From DATKIY01 sp963726755 (GTDB lineage: Bacteria; Actinomycetota; Actinomycetes; JAHEKZ01), in assembly GCA_963726755.1 (NCBI GenBank), contig CAVSDB010000003.1, forward strand, positions 434,001-498,000: a DNA stretch of 64,000 bases, given 5' to 3'. Every line of letters starts with the position of its first letter. The first letter of the stretch is position 1. Under the pieces are notes generated by a model. That model saw only the letters and a program-made list of their open reading frames with translations, was not told the origin of the DNA and made no database searches. Shown one piece after another: positions 45,422 through 54,080 of this stretch. A program made the position numbers and the translations under genes.

Positions 45422-46746
45422 TGGACCTGTTGCCCCTCGGTTACTTGGTCGGCGCCGCTGACGACGATTGAGTCACCGACCTGGACTCCTTGTGTCACCT
45501 CGAGGTAGTCCTCTCCTTGGGCGCCGAGCGAAACAGTCCGAGCCGTCGCCTTCCCGTCCCGGATGAGCCAGACGGCGTCGAGATCACCGTTTCTGAAGAC
45601 GGCAGAGACCGGCACCGCAGTGACGTCGGTTGCGGTAGCGACGCGAAGCCGAGCGATGGCAGACATCCCCGGGCGCGGTCGGGGTGCTGGCGATCCGTCG
45701 GCCATGGTTCCGCCACCGAGTTCAAGTCGAACCACGTACGCGACTCCCACACTTGCGGTCGAGGAAGGAGAGAGGTCAACGTTCCGCACCACACCGGCGT
45801 AGACCGCGCCGGGGACGGCATCAAACACAACATCTGCCTTAACGCCTTTGTGAACCAACAGCACGTCCGTCTCGTCCACCTCGGCGCTCAACGTCAGGCT
45901 GGAGACATCAGTGATGGTCAGCAGTGCATCTCCTGCCGACACCGGACTCCCAGCCTGAAGCACGCCGCTGCTGCTACCCCCAGCGCCTCCACCGCCGACA
46001 AGTGACTCGGCTTGACCACCTAGTGAACCTGGCAACTGGCTGGTCAGGCCGGATAGGTCTGGCGATCCGCCTGCGGACGCTCCGATGACCACCCGCCCGG
46101 TGATCGGCGCCAGCACCGTCAGGTCGTCAACGGCCCGTTGCGCGATTCCCACCGCTGCAGCGGCCTGCTGCTGCTGTGCGGCCGTCAATGCGCCGAGAGA
46201 CTGCTGCAACGCAGCGATCCCTTGGTTGATCTGGCTCACGGTTGCCTGCGCTTGCGCGCTCGCGGCCCTGACCTGCGCCTGGGCGGTCGCGATCTGCTGG
46301 AGTGCCTGCTTACGTACCTGCCGATCGGGGATGGCCCGGGCGGCCTTCCTCGCACGAGCGAATGCCTCCTGCGAGGCTGCATTCGCTTGCGCGGACGAGG
46401 CGCCTGACCCAACCGTCGGCAGCGCAATCGGAGGCGGCGCGCTGGCGGCCGCCTGCTGCGCTACCACAAGTGAACGCTCGGTCTGCGGCGAGTCAATCAG
46501 TAGAAGAACTTCGCCCTTTTGAACGCGCTCGCCATCTCTAACTCGGATGGCGCGAATCGAACCCGTCGCCGGAGCAGCCACAGTCGCACTTGCTGCCGCG
46601 AAAACGTTTGCCGGTGCCTCAACCACCTCGACAACAGTTTGAGTGTCAACAGTGCCAACCGCTATTCCGTCAGTGGTATCGCCCGAGCATGACGAGAGGA
46701 CGAGAGCGACAGCAACGGCCAGGGCCGTGTTCGCGTGTAGGTTCAC
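45418..46746 (-). CDS. MacA/HlyD-like periplasmic adaptor lipoprotein
   Basis: A 442-residue secreted adaptor: lipoprotein signal ending LVLSSCSG, a split biotinyl/lipoyl-like domain (ATVAAPATGSIRAIRVRDGE and VLAPITGRVVIGAS), a long Ala/Gln-rich helical hairpin (about 100-200), and a beta-barrel domain. Such adaptors in actinobacteria work with MacB-like permeases without an outer-membrane channel. A leaderless promoter hexamer precedes the GTG start. Confidence 0.88.
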   Translation of the reverse strand: MNLHANTALAVAVALVLSSCSGDTTDGIAVGTVDTQTVVEVVEAPANVFAAASATVAAPATGSIRAIRVRDGERVQKGEVLLLIDSPQTERSLVVAQQAAASAPPPIALPTVGSGASSAQANAASQEAFARARKAARAIPDRQVRKQALQQIATAQAQVRAASAQAQATVSQINQGIAALQQSLGALTAAQQQQAAAAVGIAQRAVDDLTVLAPITGRVVIGASAGGSPDLSGLTSQLPGSLGGQAESLVGGGGAGGSSSGVLQAGSPVSAGDALLTITDVSSLTLSAEVDETDVLLVHKGVKADVVFDAVPGAVYAGVVRNVDLSPSSTASVGVAYVVRLELGGGTMADGSPAPRPRPGMSAIARLRVATATDVTAVPVSAVFRNGDLDAVWLIRDGKATARTVSLGAQGEDYLEVTQGVQVGDSIVVSGADQVTEGQQVQ

Positions 46747-46752
46747 TGCCTC

Positions 46753-46758
46753 ATCGTA
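46753..46758 (-). promoter_or_regulatory. leaderless-type -10 hexamer of the MacA-like gene
   Basis: TACGAT on the minus strand lies exactly 6 nt before GTG 46746. Confidence 0.55.
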
Positions 46759-46791
46759 GGTTGGTCTTGGCGGAGCGCGCGCCCGGTGACG

Positions 46792-47601
46792 TCAGTCGTG
46801 GCCGGAGGCGAGTTCGCGACTTCGGTCACGTGCTGCCTCAAGCGCCGCGAGAAAGGCCGCACGCACCTTGTGGTTCTCCATCTCGCGAATCGCGGCGATC
46901 GTCGTACCAGCCGGCGACATGACGGCTTCACGCATCGCCTGGGGTGACTGCCCAGAGTCGCGCAGCATGACCGCCGACCCGATCGCGGTCTGGACGATGA
47001 GGTCATGGGCAACTGAACGCGGCAAGCCAAGCAGGATCCCAGCATCAGTCATCGCCTCTACCAAGTAGAAGAAATAGGCCGGGCCGCTGCCGGAGAGGGC
47101 CGTGACGGCATCCTGCTGATCTTCGGGAACGCGGATCGTCTTACCGACCGGTTGCAATAGCGCTTCGGTCAGTTGTAGGTGGGCTTCGGTGGCGTGTGAG
47201 CCACCGGAGATCGCACTCATCGCCTCGTCGACCAGCACTGGAGTGTTGGACATGACGCGCACGACCGGGACGTCGTCGCCGAGTCTCGACTCGATGAATG
47301 CAGTGGTGATACCCGCCGCTACAGAGACGACCAATTGCTCCGCGGCTACCACGGCTGAGATGTCGTTGAGCAATGCGCCCATGTCTTGTGGTTTGACGGC
47401 GATGACGATCGTGTCAGCCGCTTTGACGGCACTCTGGTTGTCGACGACGTCGACCCCGTAGCGTTCGGAAAGATCTGCGCCACGTCCTGCACTACGCGTC
47501 GTCACGGTCAGATCAGCTGGCAGACGTCCAGCCCGTAGTAACCCGGACAGCAACGCCTCGCCCATCTTTCCGGCGCCGATGATGGCCACCCGATCGGACA
47601 T
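46792..47601 (-). CDS. proC: pyrroline-5-carboxylate reductase
   Basis: Last step of proline synthesis. N-terminal Rossmann motif VAIIGAGKMGEALLSGLL (about 5-22), VVRVMSNTPVLVDEAMSAIS in the middle, and the C-terminal dimerisation motif ALSGSGPAYFFYLVEAMTDA with SPAGTTIAAIREME. 269 residues, normal length. Proline dehydrogenase, which runs the opposite route, lies just upstream on the same strand. Confidence 0.95.
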   Translation of the reverse strand: MSDRVAIIGAGKMGEALLSGLLRAGRLPADLTVTTRSAGRGADLSERYGVDVVDNQSAVKAADTIVIAVKPQDMGALLNDISAVVAAEQLVVSVAAGITTAFIESRLGDDVPVVRVMSNTPVLVDEAMSAISGGSHATEAHLQLTEALLQPVGKTIRVPEDQQDAVTALSGSGPAYFFYLVEAMTDAGILLGLPRSVAHDLIVQTAIGSAVMLRDSGQSPQAMREAVMSPAGTTIAAIREMENHKVRAAFLAALEAARDRSRELASGHD

Positions 47602-47642
47602 GTCTCGCCTCTCGATCTAGTGATTACGTGTCGTGCGGCTGG

Positions 47643-48572
47643 TCAGTCGCCGCCCAGCATCGCACGAACTCCCAACGCTAGGTTCGCAGGTCGCTCCGCC
47701 ATTCGTCGAACGAGATATCCGTACCACTCGTCGCCGTAGGGGACGTAGACACGCATGATCTCGCCTTCAGCCGCGAGTCGTCGCTGCTCGTCCTGACGTA
47801 CTCCGTAGAGCATCTGGAACTCATAGCTTCCCTGTGGTCTGCCATACCGAAGCACTAGCGCTTCGCTGATCTCGATCAGTCGCCCGTCGTGAGTGGCGAT
47901 CATCGGATAAGCGTCGGCAGCGAGCAACACTCTCAGGCACCGAACGAATGAGCGATCGACCTCGCCACGATTGACGAATGCTACGTCCTCGGGTTCGCGG
48001 TACGCCCCCTTGCACAGCCGAATGCGCGATCCGTCAGTTGCGAGGTCGCGACAATCACCTTCGGTGCGACGTAACTGCGCCTGCAACACCGCGCCGGTCG
48101 AGGGGAAGTCGACGCGCAACTCACGAAGCGTCGACAACGTGAGGTCGGTGGTGGTGTGGTCTTCCATATCAAGCGTCATGGTCGTTCCCACCGCGTCTGC
48201 AGCTACCGCAATGCGATGCGCGTGATCGGTGGCGATGCGGGGTCCGTCTGCTCCGAGCGCTTGTCCAACCGCGGATAGTTTGACCGAGACCTCGGCCCCG
48301 GGGGTAAGTCCCTCATCAGCCAGGCGGGAAAGCAACGCGATGTAGGCATCACACGTGGCCGTTGCCTGGTCCCGATCGAGAGTGTCCTCGCCCAGGTGAT
48401 CCAGCGTGACCGCCATCCCGCTGCCAACGAGGTCGCGAGTGGCGTAGACGGCGTCGTCGATCGTCTCGCCAGCAGCAAACCGGCGTACGACGTCCTTGAT
48501 CCCAGGAGCCGACGTCGCGACGCGGCGTACCGCGTCGTTCCGCGACAGCGCCAACAACGACCGCCGCAACAT
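47643..48572 (-). CDS. proline dehydrogenase (monofunctional)
   Basis: FAD TIM-barrel enzyme oxidising proline to pyrroline-5-carboxylate at the membrane. Family blocks: VTLDHLGEDTLDRDQATATC, LDMEDHTTTDLTLSTLREL, RIRLCKGAYREPEDVAF, MIATHDGRLIEISEAL, YEFQMLYGVRQDEQRRLAAE and RVYVPYGDEWYGYLVRRMAE. 309 residues, typical of the one-domain form; no P5C dehydrogenase is nearby. ATG 48572 lies 6 nt after a TAAGGT hexamer, although AAGGTGAGG could also act as ribosome site. Confidence 0.93.
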   Translation of the reverse strand: MLRRSLLALSRNDAVRRVATSAPGIKDVVRRFAAGETIDDAVYATRDLVGSGMAVTLDHLGEDTLDRDQATATCDAYIALLSRLADEGLTPGAEVSVKLSAVGQALGADGPRIATDHAHRIAVAADAVGTTMTLDMEDHTTTDLTLSTLRELRVDFPSTGAVLQAQLRRTEGDCRDLATDGSRIRLCKGAYREPEDVAFVNRGEVDRSFVRCLRVLLAADAYPMIATHDGRLIEISEALVLRYGRPQGSYEFQMLYGVRQDEQRRLAAEGEIMRVYVPYGDEWYGYLVRRMAERPANLALGVRAMLGGD

Positions 48573-48578
48573 GGCCTC

Positions 48579-48584
48579 ACCTTA
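48579..48584 (-). promoter_or_regulatory. leaderless-type -10 hexamer of proline dehydrogenase
   Basis: TAAGGT on the minus strand lies exactly 6 nt before ATG 48572. Confidence 0.45.
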
Positions 48585-48588
48585 AGGA

Positions 48589-49332
48589 TTAAGGCGTGCG
48601 ACGGCGCAGGGTGGCTGCGCCGAGGGCCAGCGCGAGCACCATGAAGCCAGCCACGATCGCCAAGCTCACCCAGTACTTGGCGGTTGCCGCTGGCTGGGTC
48701 ATCACCTGCTGGGTGGCATCTACTGCGTACGACATCGGCAACACGTCCGAAAGGGCCTCGAGCGGCCACGGCAACTCGTCGCGCGGGGTGATGATGCCGC
48801 AGAGCAACAACTGAGGAAGGATCAGCGCCGGCATGAACTGAACTGCCTGGAATTCAGTCCTCGCGAACGCACTGACGAACAGACCCAGAGCAGTTCCCAG
48901 CAGCGCATCGACTATCGCCACTAGTACCAAGAGCCAAGCCGAGCTTTGGACTTCAAGCCCGAACAGCCCAAATGACAGACCAGACACGATCAATGCCTGC
49001 AGCACCGCGAAGCCGCCGAATGCGACTGCATAACCAAAGACGAAATCCGCCTTGCCGATGGGCATCGACAACAGTCGCTCGAGAGTGCCTGAGGACCTTT
49101 CACGCAACGTCGCGACCGACGTCACTAAGAACATCGTGATGAGCGGGAAGATCCCTAGCAGTGGTGGGCCGTAGGCGTTGAAGTCGGCATCGGAGACGAT
49201 CCACGCCAGCAGCCCCATGAGTGCCGATGGGACAACAAGCAGCAGAGCAACCGTCCGTCGGTCGTTGCGGAGTTGCCGAACAACCCGGCCCGCCGTGGCA
49301 CGAGTTCGAGGTATCGACACGAGCGTGCTCAC
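48589..49332 (-). CDS. ABC-2 type transporter permease
   Basis: Six-helix membrane subunit of 247 residues (LLLVVPSALMGLLAWIVSDA, FPLITMFLVTSVATLRERSS, FGGFAVLQALIVSGLSFGLF and others). RERSSGTLERLLSMPIGKAD is the coupling-helix region of drug/lipid exporters such as the DrrB family. It starts within the ATPase gene's stop (4-nt overlap). Substrate unknown. Confidence 0.92.
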   Translation of the reverse strand: MSTLVSIPRTRATAGRVVRQLRNDRRTVALLLVVPSALMGLLAWIVSDADFNAYGPPLLGIFPLITMFLVTSVATLRERSSGTLERLLSMPIGKADFVFGYAVAFGGFAVLQALIVSGLSFGLFGLEVQSSAWLLVLVAIVDALLGTALGLFVSAFARTEFQAVQFMPALILPQLLLCGIITPRDELPWPLEALSDVLPMSYAVDATQQVMTQPAATAKYWVSLAIVAGFMVLALALGAATLRRRTP

Positions 49333-50054
49333 GTTCCCCCCTCGATCAAGCGCAAGAACGCGCCTTCCATGTCTGATGCGCCAGTCTCTGCCAGCAGCGC
49401 CGGCAACGACGCATCTGCGAGGAACTCACCATCACGCATCAACAGCAATCGGTCGCAACGTGATGCCTCGTCCATCACGTGACTGGAAACAAGCACGGCA
49501 ATTCCTTGCCGCGCGAGGTTGTGAAAAATCGCCCACAGGTCGCGGCGAAGTAGCGGATCCAACCCCACGGTTGGCTCGTCGAGAACCAGCACCTGGGGTG
49601 ACCCAAGCAACGCAACTGCCAACGAGACCCGCGATCGCTGCCCCCCCGACAACCGATCGACACGCTGATGCGCGAACTCAACGAGATCGACCTCGCTCAA
49701 GACGCGATCAACGTCGGACGGTGGTGCGCCGAGAACGCGAGCGAAGTACTTAACGTTGTCGCGCACGGTGAGGTCTTCATAGACCGACGGCTCCTGTGTT
49801 ACATAGCCGACTCGATTGCGTAGAGACGCCGTCCCCGCCGGCACGCCCAGTACGTCGATCGATCCTGACTCGACGATCTGCACACCAACGATCGCGCGCA
49901 TCAGGGTCGTCTTGCCTGAACCACTCGGGCCGAGCAATCCGGTCACCTCGCCACCGTTGACCGTTAAGTCAAGTCCAGGCAACACAACGTTGCTACCGCG
50001 GACTACCCGCAGTTTCGTTGTTCTGATCGCAGGTTCGAACTCATGTCGAGTCAA
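49329..50054 (-). CDS. ABC-2 exporter ATPase subunit
   Basis: ATPase with Walker A GLLGPSGSGKTTLMRAIVG, Q-loop VTQEPSVYEDLTVRDNV, signature DRLSGGQRSRVSLAVALL, Walker B VLVLDEPTVGLDPLLR and switch His SSHVMDEASRCDR. A start at TTG 50054 overlapping the upstream gene's stop is inferred; the open frame continues upstream inside that gene without a family match. About 241 residues. It forms an exporter with the permease downstream. Confidence 0.9.
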   Translation of the reverse strand: MTRHEFEPAIRTTKLRVVRGSNVVLPGLDLTVNGGEVTGLLGPSGSGKTTLMRAIVGVQIVESGSIDVLGVPAGTASLRNRVGYVTQEPSVYEDLTVRDNVKYFARVLGAPPSDVDRVLSEVDLVEFAHQRVDRLSGGQRSRVSLAVALLGSPQVLVLDEPTVGLDPLLRRDLWAIFHNLARQGIAVLVSSHVMDEASRCDRLLLMRDGEFLADASLPALLAETGASDMEGAFLRLIEGGT

Positions 50055-50871
50055 CCGACGCAGCGAGGTTGAGGCGAGCGAATGCGAGTGCTTCGGTGAG
50101 GTCCTCTTCACGCTTAGCTCGACTCGGTGCCTTGCGGGTGTTGACCTCAAGAATCACCGATCCCTTGAACCCACCTGCAGCTAGGCCCTCCAGGACTTCA
50201 CCGCATCGCTGCGTCCCCCGTCCGGGAACCAGATGCTCGTCCTTGTTCGCTCCCGTGCCGTCGGCAAGGTGAACATGAGCCAACCGTTCACCCATTTCTT
50301 GTGCCATGACGACAGCATCCGATCCCGACACTGCGGTATGCGACAGGTCCAAAGTCAAGTGCGAGTAGTCCTCATCCACCGGATTCCAACCGGGCAGATA
50401 CGCCTGCGCCTGACGATTCCGTGCCTTCCAGGGGAACATGTTCTCGACGGCGAACGTCACGTCGGTCTCGTTACTCATGTCGGCAATCCCAGAGACGAAC
50501 GCCTTCGCGTACTCGCGCTGCCATCGAAACGGCGGGTGCACGACGACGACACTGGCGCCTACCGCCTCCGCCGTCTGTTGCGCAGTCACTAACTTCCCCC
50601 AGGGGTCAGATCCCCACACTCGCTGCGTGATCAGCAGGCAGGGTGAGTGGATGGCAAGGATTGGTACCTGGTGATACTCGGAGAGTCGACGAAGTGCCGC
50701 AACATCTTGGCTGATCGCATCGGTCCACACCATGATCTCAACACCGTCGTACCCGAGCCTCGAGGCAAGTTCGAATGCCGCTGCGGTCGACTCGGGATAC
50801 ACCGATGCACTAGACAATCCGATCTTCGCCTCTGGAACTTTCACTGCGTCCCGTGACGATTCCTTGGTCAT
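50041..50871 (-). CDS. sugar phosphate isomerase/epimerase-like TIM-barrel protein
   Basis: A 276-residue AP-endonuclease-2/xylose isomerase-like barrel: LGYDGVEIMVWTDAISQDVA, VPILAIHSPCLLITQRVWG, FAVENMFPWKARN, LTLDLSHTAVSGSDAV, LAHVHLADGTGANKDEHLVP and GRG, with metal ligands Glu, Asp, His in the usual places. ATG 50871 overlaps the ppx stop (ATGA). An equivalent gene follows ppx in mycobacteria (recalled). Substrate unknown. Confidence 0.88.
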   Translation of the reverse strand: MTKESSRDAVKVPEAKIGLSSASVYPESTAAAFELASRLGYDGVEIMVWTDAISQDVAALRRLSEYHQVPILAIHSPCLLITQRVWGSDPWGKLVTAQQTAEAVGASVVVVHPPFRWQREYAKAFVSGIADMSNETDVTFAVENMFPWKARNRQAQAYLPGWNPVDEDYSHLTLDLSHTAVSGSDAVVMAQEMGERLAHVHLADGTGANKDEHLVPGRGTQRCGEVLEGLAAGGFKGSVILEVNTRKAPSRAKREEDLTEALAFARLNLAASVDST

Positions 50872-51797
50872 CGACCCATCCAGTCCAGCCGACGCAAGAT
50901 AACCCCCTCGCGCAGCGCCCACGGGCAAATCTCCACGGTGTCGAGATCGAGTGACTCCATGGCTGCTTCGGCAACGATCGCCCCAGCTAGGACCTGACTC
51001 GCGCGACCTGGCGAGATGCCTGGGAGGTCACGTCGTCGATGCGACGACATCTTCGCCAACCTCGGGACCCAATCGCTTAAGTCCTTCAACGAAAGAAACC
51101 TCGGGGCGTACGGTCCAGCCGACGATGGCTCTGCTCCGGTCAGTCGAGCAAGCTGTTTGAACGTCTTTGAAGTACCCACGGCATGTGAGATGTCGTCGAC
51201 GTGAGCGAACGAAGCCTTCTGCTCGGCCACTTGCGCCCGAGCCAATTTGCGAACGCGTTTGACCTCGCCCGCATCAGGTGGGTCGTGGGTGAAGAACTCG
51301 CGGGTGAGCCTTCCAGCACCGAGCGGCAATGAGAAGGCGTGATCTGGGTCCTCTGTTACTCCTAGTGCAACTTCGAGTGACCCACCACCGATGTCCAGCA
51401 CCAGCATGCGACCACTCGACCAACCAAACCAGCGCCGGACGGCCAGGAATGTCAATCTCGCCTCGTCGACACCGCTCAGCACCTGTAGGTCAACTTCGGT
51501 TTCGTTCTGCACTCGTGCCAGCACCTGATCGCCGTTAGGCGCTTCTCGGATTGCCGAGGTGGCGAAGGCCAGCATCTCTTCCGCACCGATCTGATCGGCA
51601 ACTGTCGCTGCCTCCCCCACGAAAGCGATCAGCGCATCCTGTCCAGATGTCGCGATCGAACCGTCCGGATCCAAATGCTCAGCAAGTCTCAACTCGGTTT
51701 TGTAGGAGTACGCAGACCGCGGTGCTGCACCATGGTAGGCGTCGACCACCAGCAAGTGCACTGTGTTGGACCCGACGTCCAGAACACCAAGCCGCAT
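50868..51797 (-). CDS. ppx: Ppx/GppA family phosphatase (exopolyphosphatase)
   Basis: Hydrolyses polyphosphate or (p)ppGpp-type substrates. ASKHA-fold motifs: LGVLDVGSNTVHLLVVDA (Asp7 and neighbours), MLAFATSAIREAPNGDQVLA, VLDIGGGSLEVALG and LPLGAGRLTREF. 309 residues, the short form common in actinobacteria without the C-terminal helical domain. A TAGCGT hexamer lies 7 nt before the ATG (51805-51810). It is divergent from the cysteine-rich gene. Confidence 0.92.
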   Translation of the reverse strand: MRLGVLDVGSNTVHLLVVDAYHGAAPRSAYSYKTELRLAEHLDPDGSIATSGQDALIAFVGEAATVADQIGAEEMLAFATSAIREAPNGDQVLARVQNETEVDLQVLSGVDEARLTFLAVRRWFGWSSGRMLVLDIGGGSLEVALGVTEDPDHAFSLPLGAGRLTREFFTHDPPDAGEVKRVRKLARAQVAEQKASFAHVDDISHAVGTSKTFKQLARLTGAEPSSAGPYAPRFLSLKDLSDWVPRLAKMSSHRRRDLPGISPGRASQVLAGAIVAEAAMESLDLDTVEICPWALREGVILRRLDWMGR

Positions 51798-51804
51798 GGC
51801 GGTG

Positions 51805-51810
51805 ACGCTA
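51805..51810 (-). promoter_or_regulatory. leaderless-type -10 hexamer of ppx
   Basis: TAGCGT on the minus strand, 7 nt before ATG 51797, within a 42-nt divergent gap that also holds the promoter of the opposite gene. Confidence 0.45.
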
Positions 51811-51827
51811 CTCCGATCCCCTCGGCT

Positions 51828-51833
51828 TACGCT
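51828..51833 (+). promoter_or_regulatory. leaderless-type -10 hexamer of the cysteine-rich gene
   Basis: TACGCT lies exactly 6 nt before GTG 51840; no ribosome site. Confidence 0.5.
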
Positions 51834-51839
51834 GACCCC

Positions 51840-52589
51840 GTGCCTGAGGTGAATCTCGACTTTCCGCGGACGTGGCTTGAGTTCACAGACCCCGTCGATT
51901 CAGAACAAGTATTTCGCTGCGACTTGACGTGGCTGACCAGCAACTGGACCTGCATCTTCGGTTCCGGTTGCAAAGGCATCTACGCCGAGCGACCGGACGA
52001 CGGCTGCTGCACACTCGGTGCGCACTTCTCCGACAAGGACGACGAGAAGCGCGTCAAGAAGTGGGCAGCCAAGCTCGGACCGGAGGACTGGCAGTACTAC
52101 GGCACCAAGAAGACGATCGAGAAGGATGAAGAGGGCGGCCGTAAGACGCGAGTGGTCGACGGCGGATGCGTCTTCTTGAACCGACCGGGCTTCGCTGCAG
52201 GACCTGGCTGCGCGCTGCACAAGTATGCACTCGACAAGGGTGTGAGCATCGTCAAAACAAAGCCCGACGTGTGTTGGCAACTCCCGATGCGCCGGACGTA
52301 TCGAAACGTCGATCGCCAGGACGGGACCGACTACCTCGAGATCACGATCGGTGAGTACGACCGGCCAAGCTGGGGTCCAGGTGGCCACGATCTCGACTGG
52401 TACTGCACCGCGAACACCGAAGCTCATGTCGGCAAAGAGCCGGTCTACCTCTCCAACCGCGCCGAACTCGTCGAATTGATGGGTGAGGCGGCCTACGCCG
52501 AGTTGGTCAAGCACTGCGAGCAGCGGATGGCGGCCAAGAACCAACCAGCACCCCACCCAGCCACCATCCAGGCCAATCAAAAGACCTAG
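51840..52589 (+). CDS. conserved cysteine-rich protein, Rv0495c-like (possible YkgJ-type metal or Fe-S binding)
   Basis: A 249-residue cytosolic protein with cysteines in clusters: Cys27, Cys38, Cys44 (CIFGSGCKG), Cys56-Cys57 (DDGCCTLGAHF), then DGGCVFLNRPG, GPGCALHKYAL, KPDVCWQLPMRR and YCTANTE. The CxxxxxC / CC / C(x)nC pattern resembles the zinc/iron-chelating YkgJ family. Position beside ppx matches the mycobacterial conserved protein Rv0495c (recalled). GTG 51840 chosen by the leaderless promoter. Function unknown. Confidence 0.72.
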   Translation: MPEVNLDFPRTWLEFTDPVDSEQVFRCDLTWLTSNWTCIFGSGCKGIYAERPDDGCCTLGAHFSDKDDEKRVKKWAAKLGPEDWQYYGTKKTIEKDEEGGRKTRVVDGGCVFLNRPGFAAGPGCALHKYALDKGVSIVKTKPDVCWQLPMRRTYRNVDRQDGTDYLEITIGEYDRPSWGPGGHDLDWYCTANTEAHVGKEPVYLSNRAELVELMGEAAYAELVKHCEQRMAAKNQPAPHPATIQANQKT

Positions 52590-52650
52590 CCTGAGAACGA
52601 CGCGCTCTCCCGCACTGGTGGAACAAACTCCGCATTCATGGTGTGGACAA
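52590..52650 (+). repeat. third copy of the inverted-repeat arm
   Basis: CCTGAGAACGACGCGCTCTC and the bases after it match the left arm of the 36266-36455 element at 51 of 60 positions. It starts directly after the stop of the cysteine-rich gene and ends in TGTGGACAA (52642-52650), identical to the actinobacterial DnaA-box consensus. No inverted partner is seen nearby. Confidence 0.7.
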
Positions 52651-52673
52651 CCATCACTGTCGGTCTGGTGTCC

Positions 52674-52679
52674 TAGGTT
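52674..52679 (+). promoter_or_regulatory. leaderless-type -10 hexamer of radA
   Basis: TAGGTT lies exactly 6 nt before ATG 52686; no ribosome site. Confidence 0.55.
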
Positions 52680-52685
52680 TCGGTC

Positions 52686-54050
52686 ATGACGAAGGTGCGA
52701 GCAGAGTTTCGCTGTACGGAGTGCGGCTGGGTTGCGTCGAAGTGGGTCGGACGCTGCGGCGAATGCCAGGCATGGGGCACTGTCGATCAAGTCGGGCCGC
52801 GTCCCAAAGGCGTCGCTGCCACGTCAGTGACAACGCCAGCCCGACCCATCGTCGAGGTTGGGGTCGATCAGGCGCAGACCCGCCCGACTGGAGTTAGCGA
52901 GTTCGACCGAGTCCTTGGTGGCGGTTTCGTCCCTGGCGGGGTCGTCCTGCTGGCCGGCGAGCCAGGGGTCGGCAAGTCAACGCTGCTACTCGACGTCGCG
53001 GCCAAGGCCGCCCGTGACGGTGTCCGCACGCTGTATCTCACCGGCGAGGAGTCAGTCGCTCAGGTACGGCTGCGCGCAGACCGCATCGGCGCCGTCAACG
53101 CGCAACTCTGGCTCGGCGCCGAGAACGATCTGGGCTCCGTACTCGGTCAGATCGACGCGGTCGAGCCCAGCCTGCTCATTCTCGACTCGGTCCAGACCAT
53201 CGCATCCGCCGAGGCCGAGGGCGCCGCAGGCGGCGTCACGCAGGTACGTGAGGTGGCCCACGCCATCATTCGCGTGGCAAAAGAGCGCGGCATCGCGACG
53301 GTCCTCGTCGGGCACGTCACCAAGGACGGTTCGGTCGCCGGACCACGTCTGCTTGAACACATCGTCGACGTCGTGCTGAGTTTCGACGGCGACAAACACA
53401 ACACCCTTCGTCTGGTCCGCGCCACCAAGAACCGATTCGGACCCACTGACGAGGTCGGCTGCTTTGAGCTCACCGACTCTGGGATTCACGGACTCTCCGA
53501 CCCGAGTGGTCTGTTCATCACCAGACACCCCGTCCCCGTGCCAGGAACCTGCGTCACCGTCACTCTCGAAGGCCGTCGCCCACTGGTCACCGAGGTTCAA
53601 ACGCTGGTCGCACAGACCAGCCAAGGCAATCCGCGCCGCACCACCACGGGAGTCGACGCTGCTCGCACCGCCATGGTCATCGCAGTGCTGGCGCGGCGGG
53701 TCCGACTTCCGCTCGCTCAGTGCGAAATCTACGCGGCAACGGTGGGCGGCGTTCAACTTCGTGAGCCGGCTGGCGATCTGGCGCTTGCCCTTGCGCTCGC
53801 CAGCGCCAGCGTCGACCGTGCTATCGCCGACGACGTCATCGCCATTGGCGAGATCGGTCTCGCCGGAGAAGTGCGACCCGTCACAGGCATTGAACGTCGG
53901 CTGACTGAGGCCGCGAGGTTGGGGTTCAAGCGGGCTCTGATCCCGGCGTACGACGGCCGGGTCCCTGACGGAATGCGCGCGCTTCCAGTGGCCGATGTTC
54001 AGGCGGCCCTGCGCACCGGGCTGCACGACTCGATCCACACGCCCGGATAG
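52686..54050 (+). CDS. radA: DNA repair protein RadA (Sms)
   Basis: RecA-like helicase acting in recombination intermediate processing. N-terminal zinc finger (CTECGWVASKWVGRCGECQ), Walker A LAGEPGVGKSTLLLDVA, the RadA-specific KNRFG motif (ATKNRFGPTDEVG), and a C-terminal Lon-like domain (LALALASASVDRAIADDVIA, GEIGLAGEVRPV). 454 residues, normal. disA follows after 30 nt, as in many actinobacteria and firmicutes. Confidence 0.96.
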   Translation: MTKVRAEFRCTECGWVASKWVGRCGECQAWGTVDQVGPRPKGVAATSVTTPARPIVEVGVDQAQTRPTGVSEFDRVLGGGFVPGGVVLLAGEPGVGKSTLLLDVAAKAARDGVRTLYLTGEESVAQVRLRADRIGAVNAQLWLGAENDLGSVLGQIDAVEPSLLILDSVQTIASAEAEGAAGGVTQVREVAHAIIRVAKERGIATVLVGHVTKDGSVAGPRLLEHIVDVVLSFDGDKHNTLRLVRATKNRFGPTDEVGCFELTDSGIHGLSDPSGLFITRHPVPVPGTCVTVTLEGRRPLVTEVQTLVAQTSQGNPRRTTTGVDAARTAMVIAVLARRVRLPLAQCEIYAATVGGVQLREPAGDLALALALASASVDRAIADDVIAIGEIGLAGEVRPVTGIERRLTEAARLGFKRALIPAYDGRVPDGMRALPVADVQAALRTGLHDSIHTPG

Positions 54051-54080
54051 ACTCCCCCCAATCTTTCTAGGGGAGCAGGC

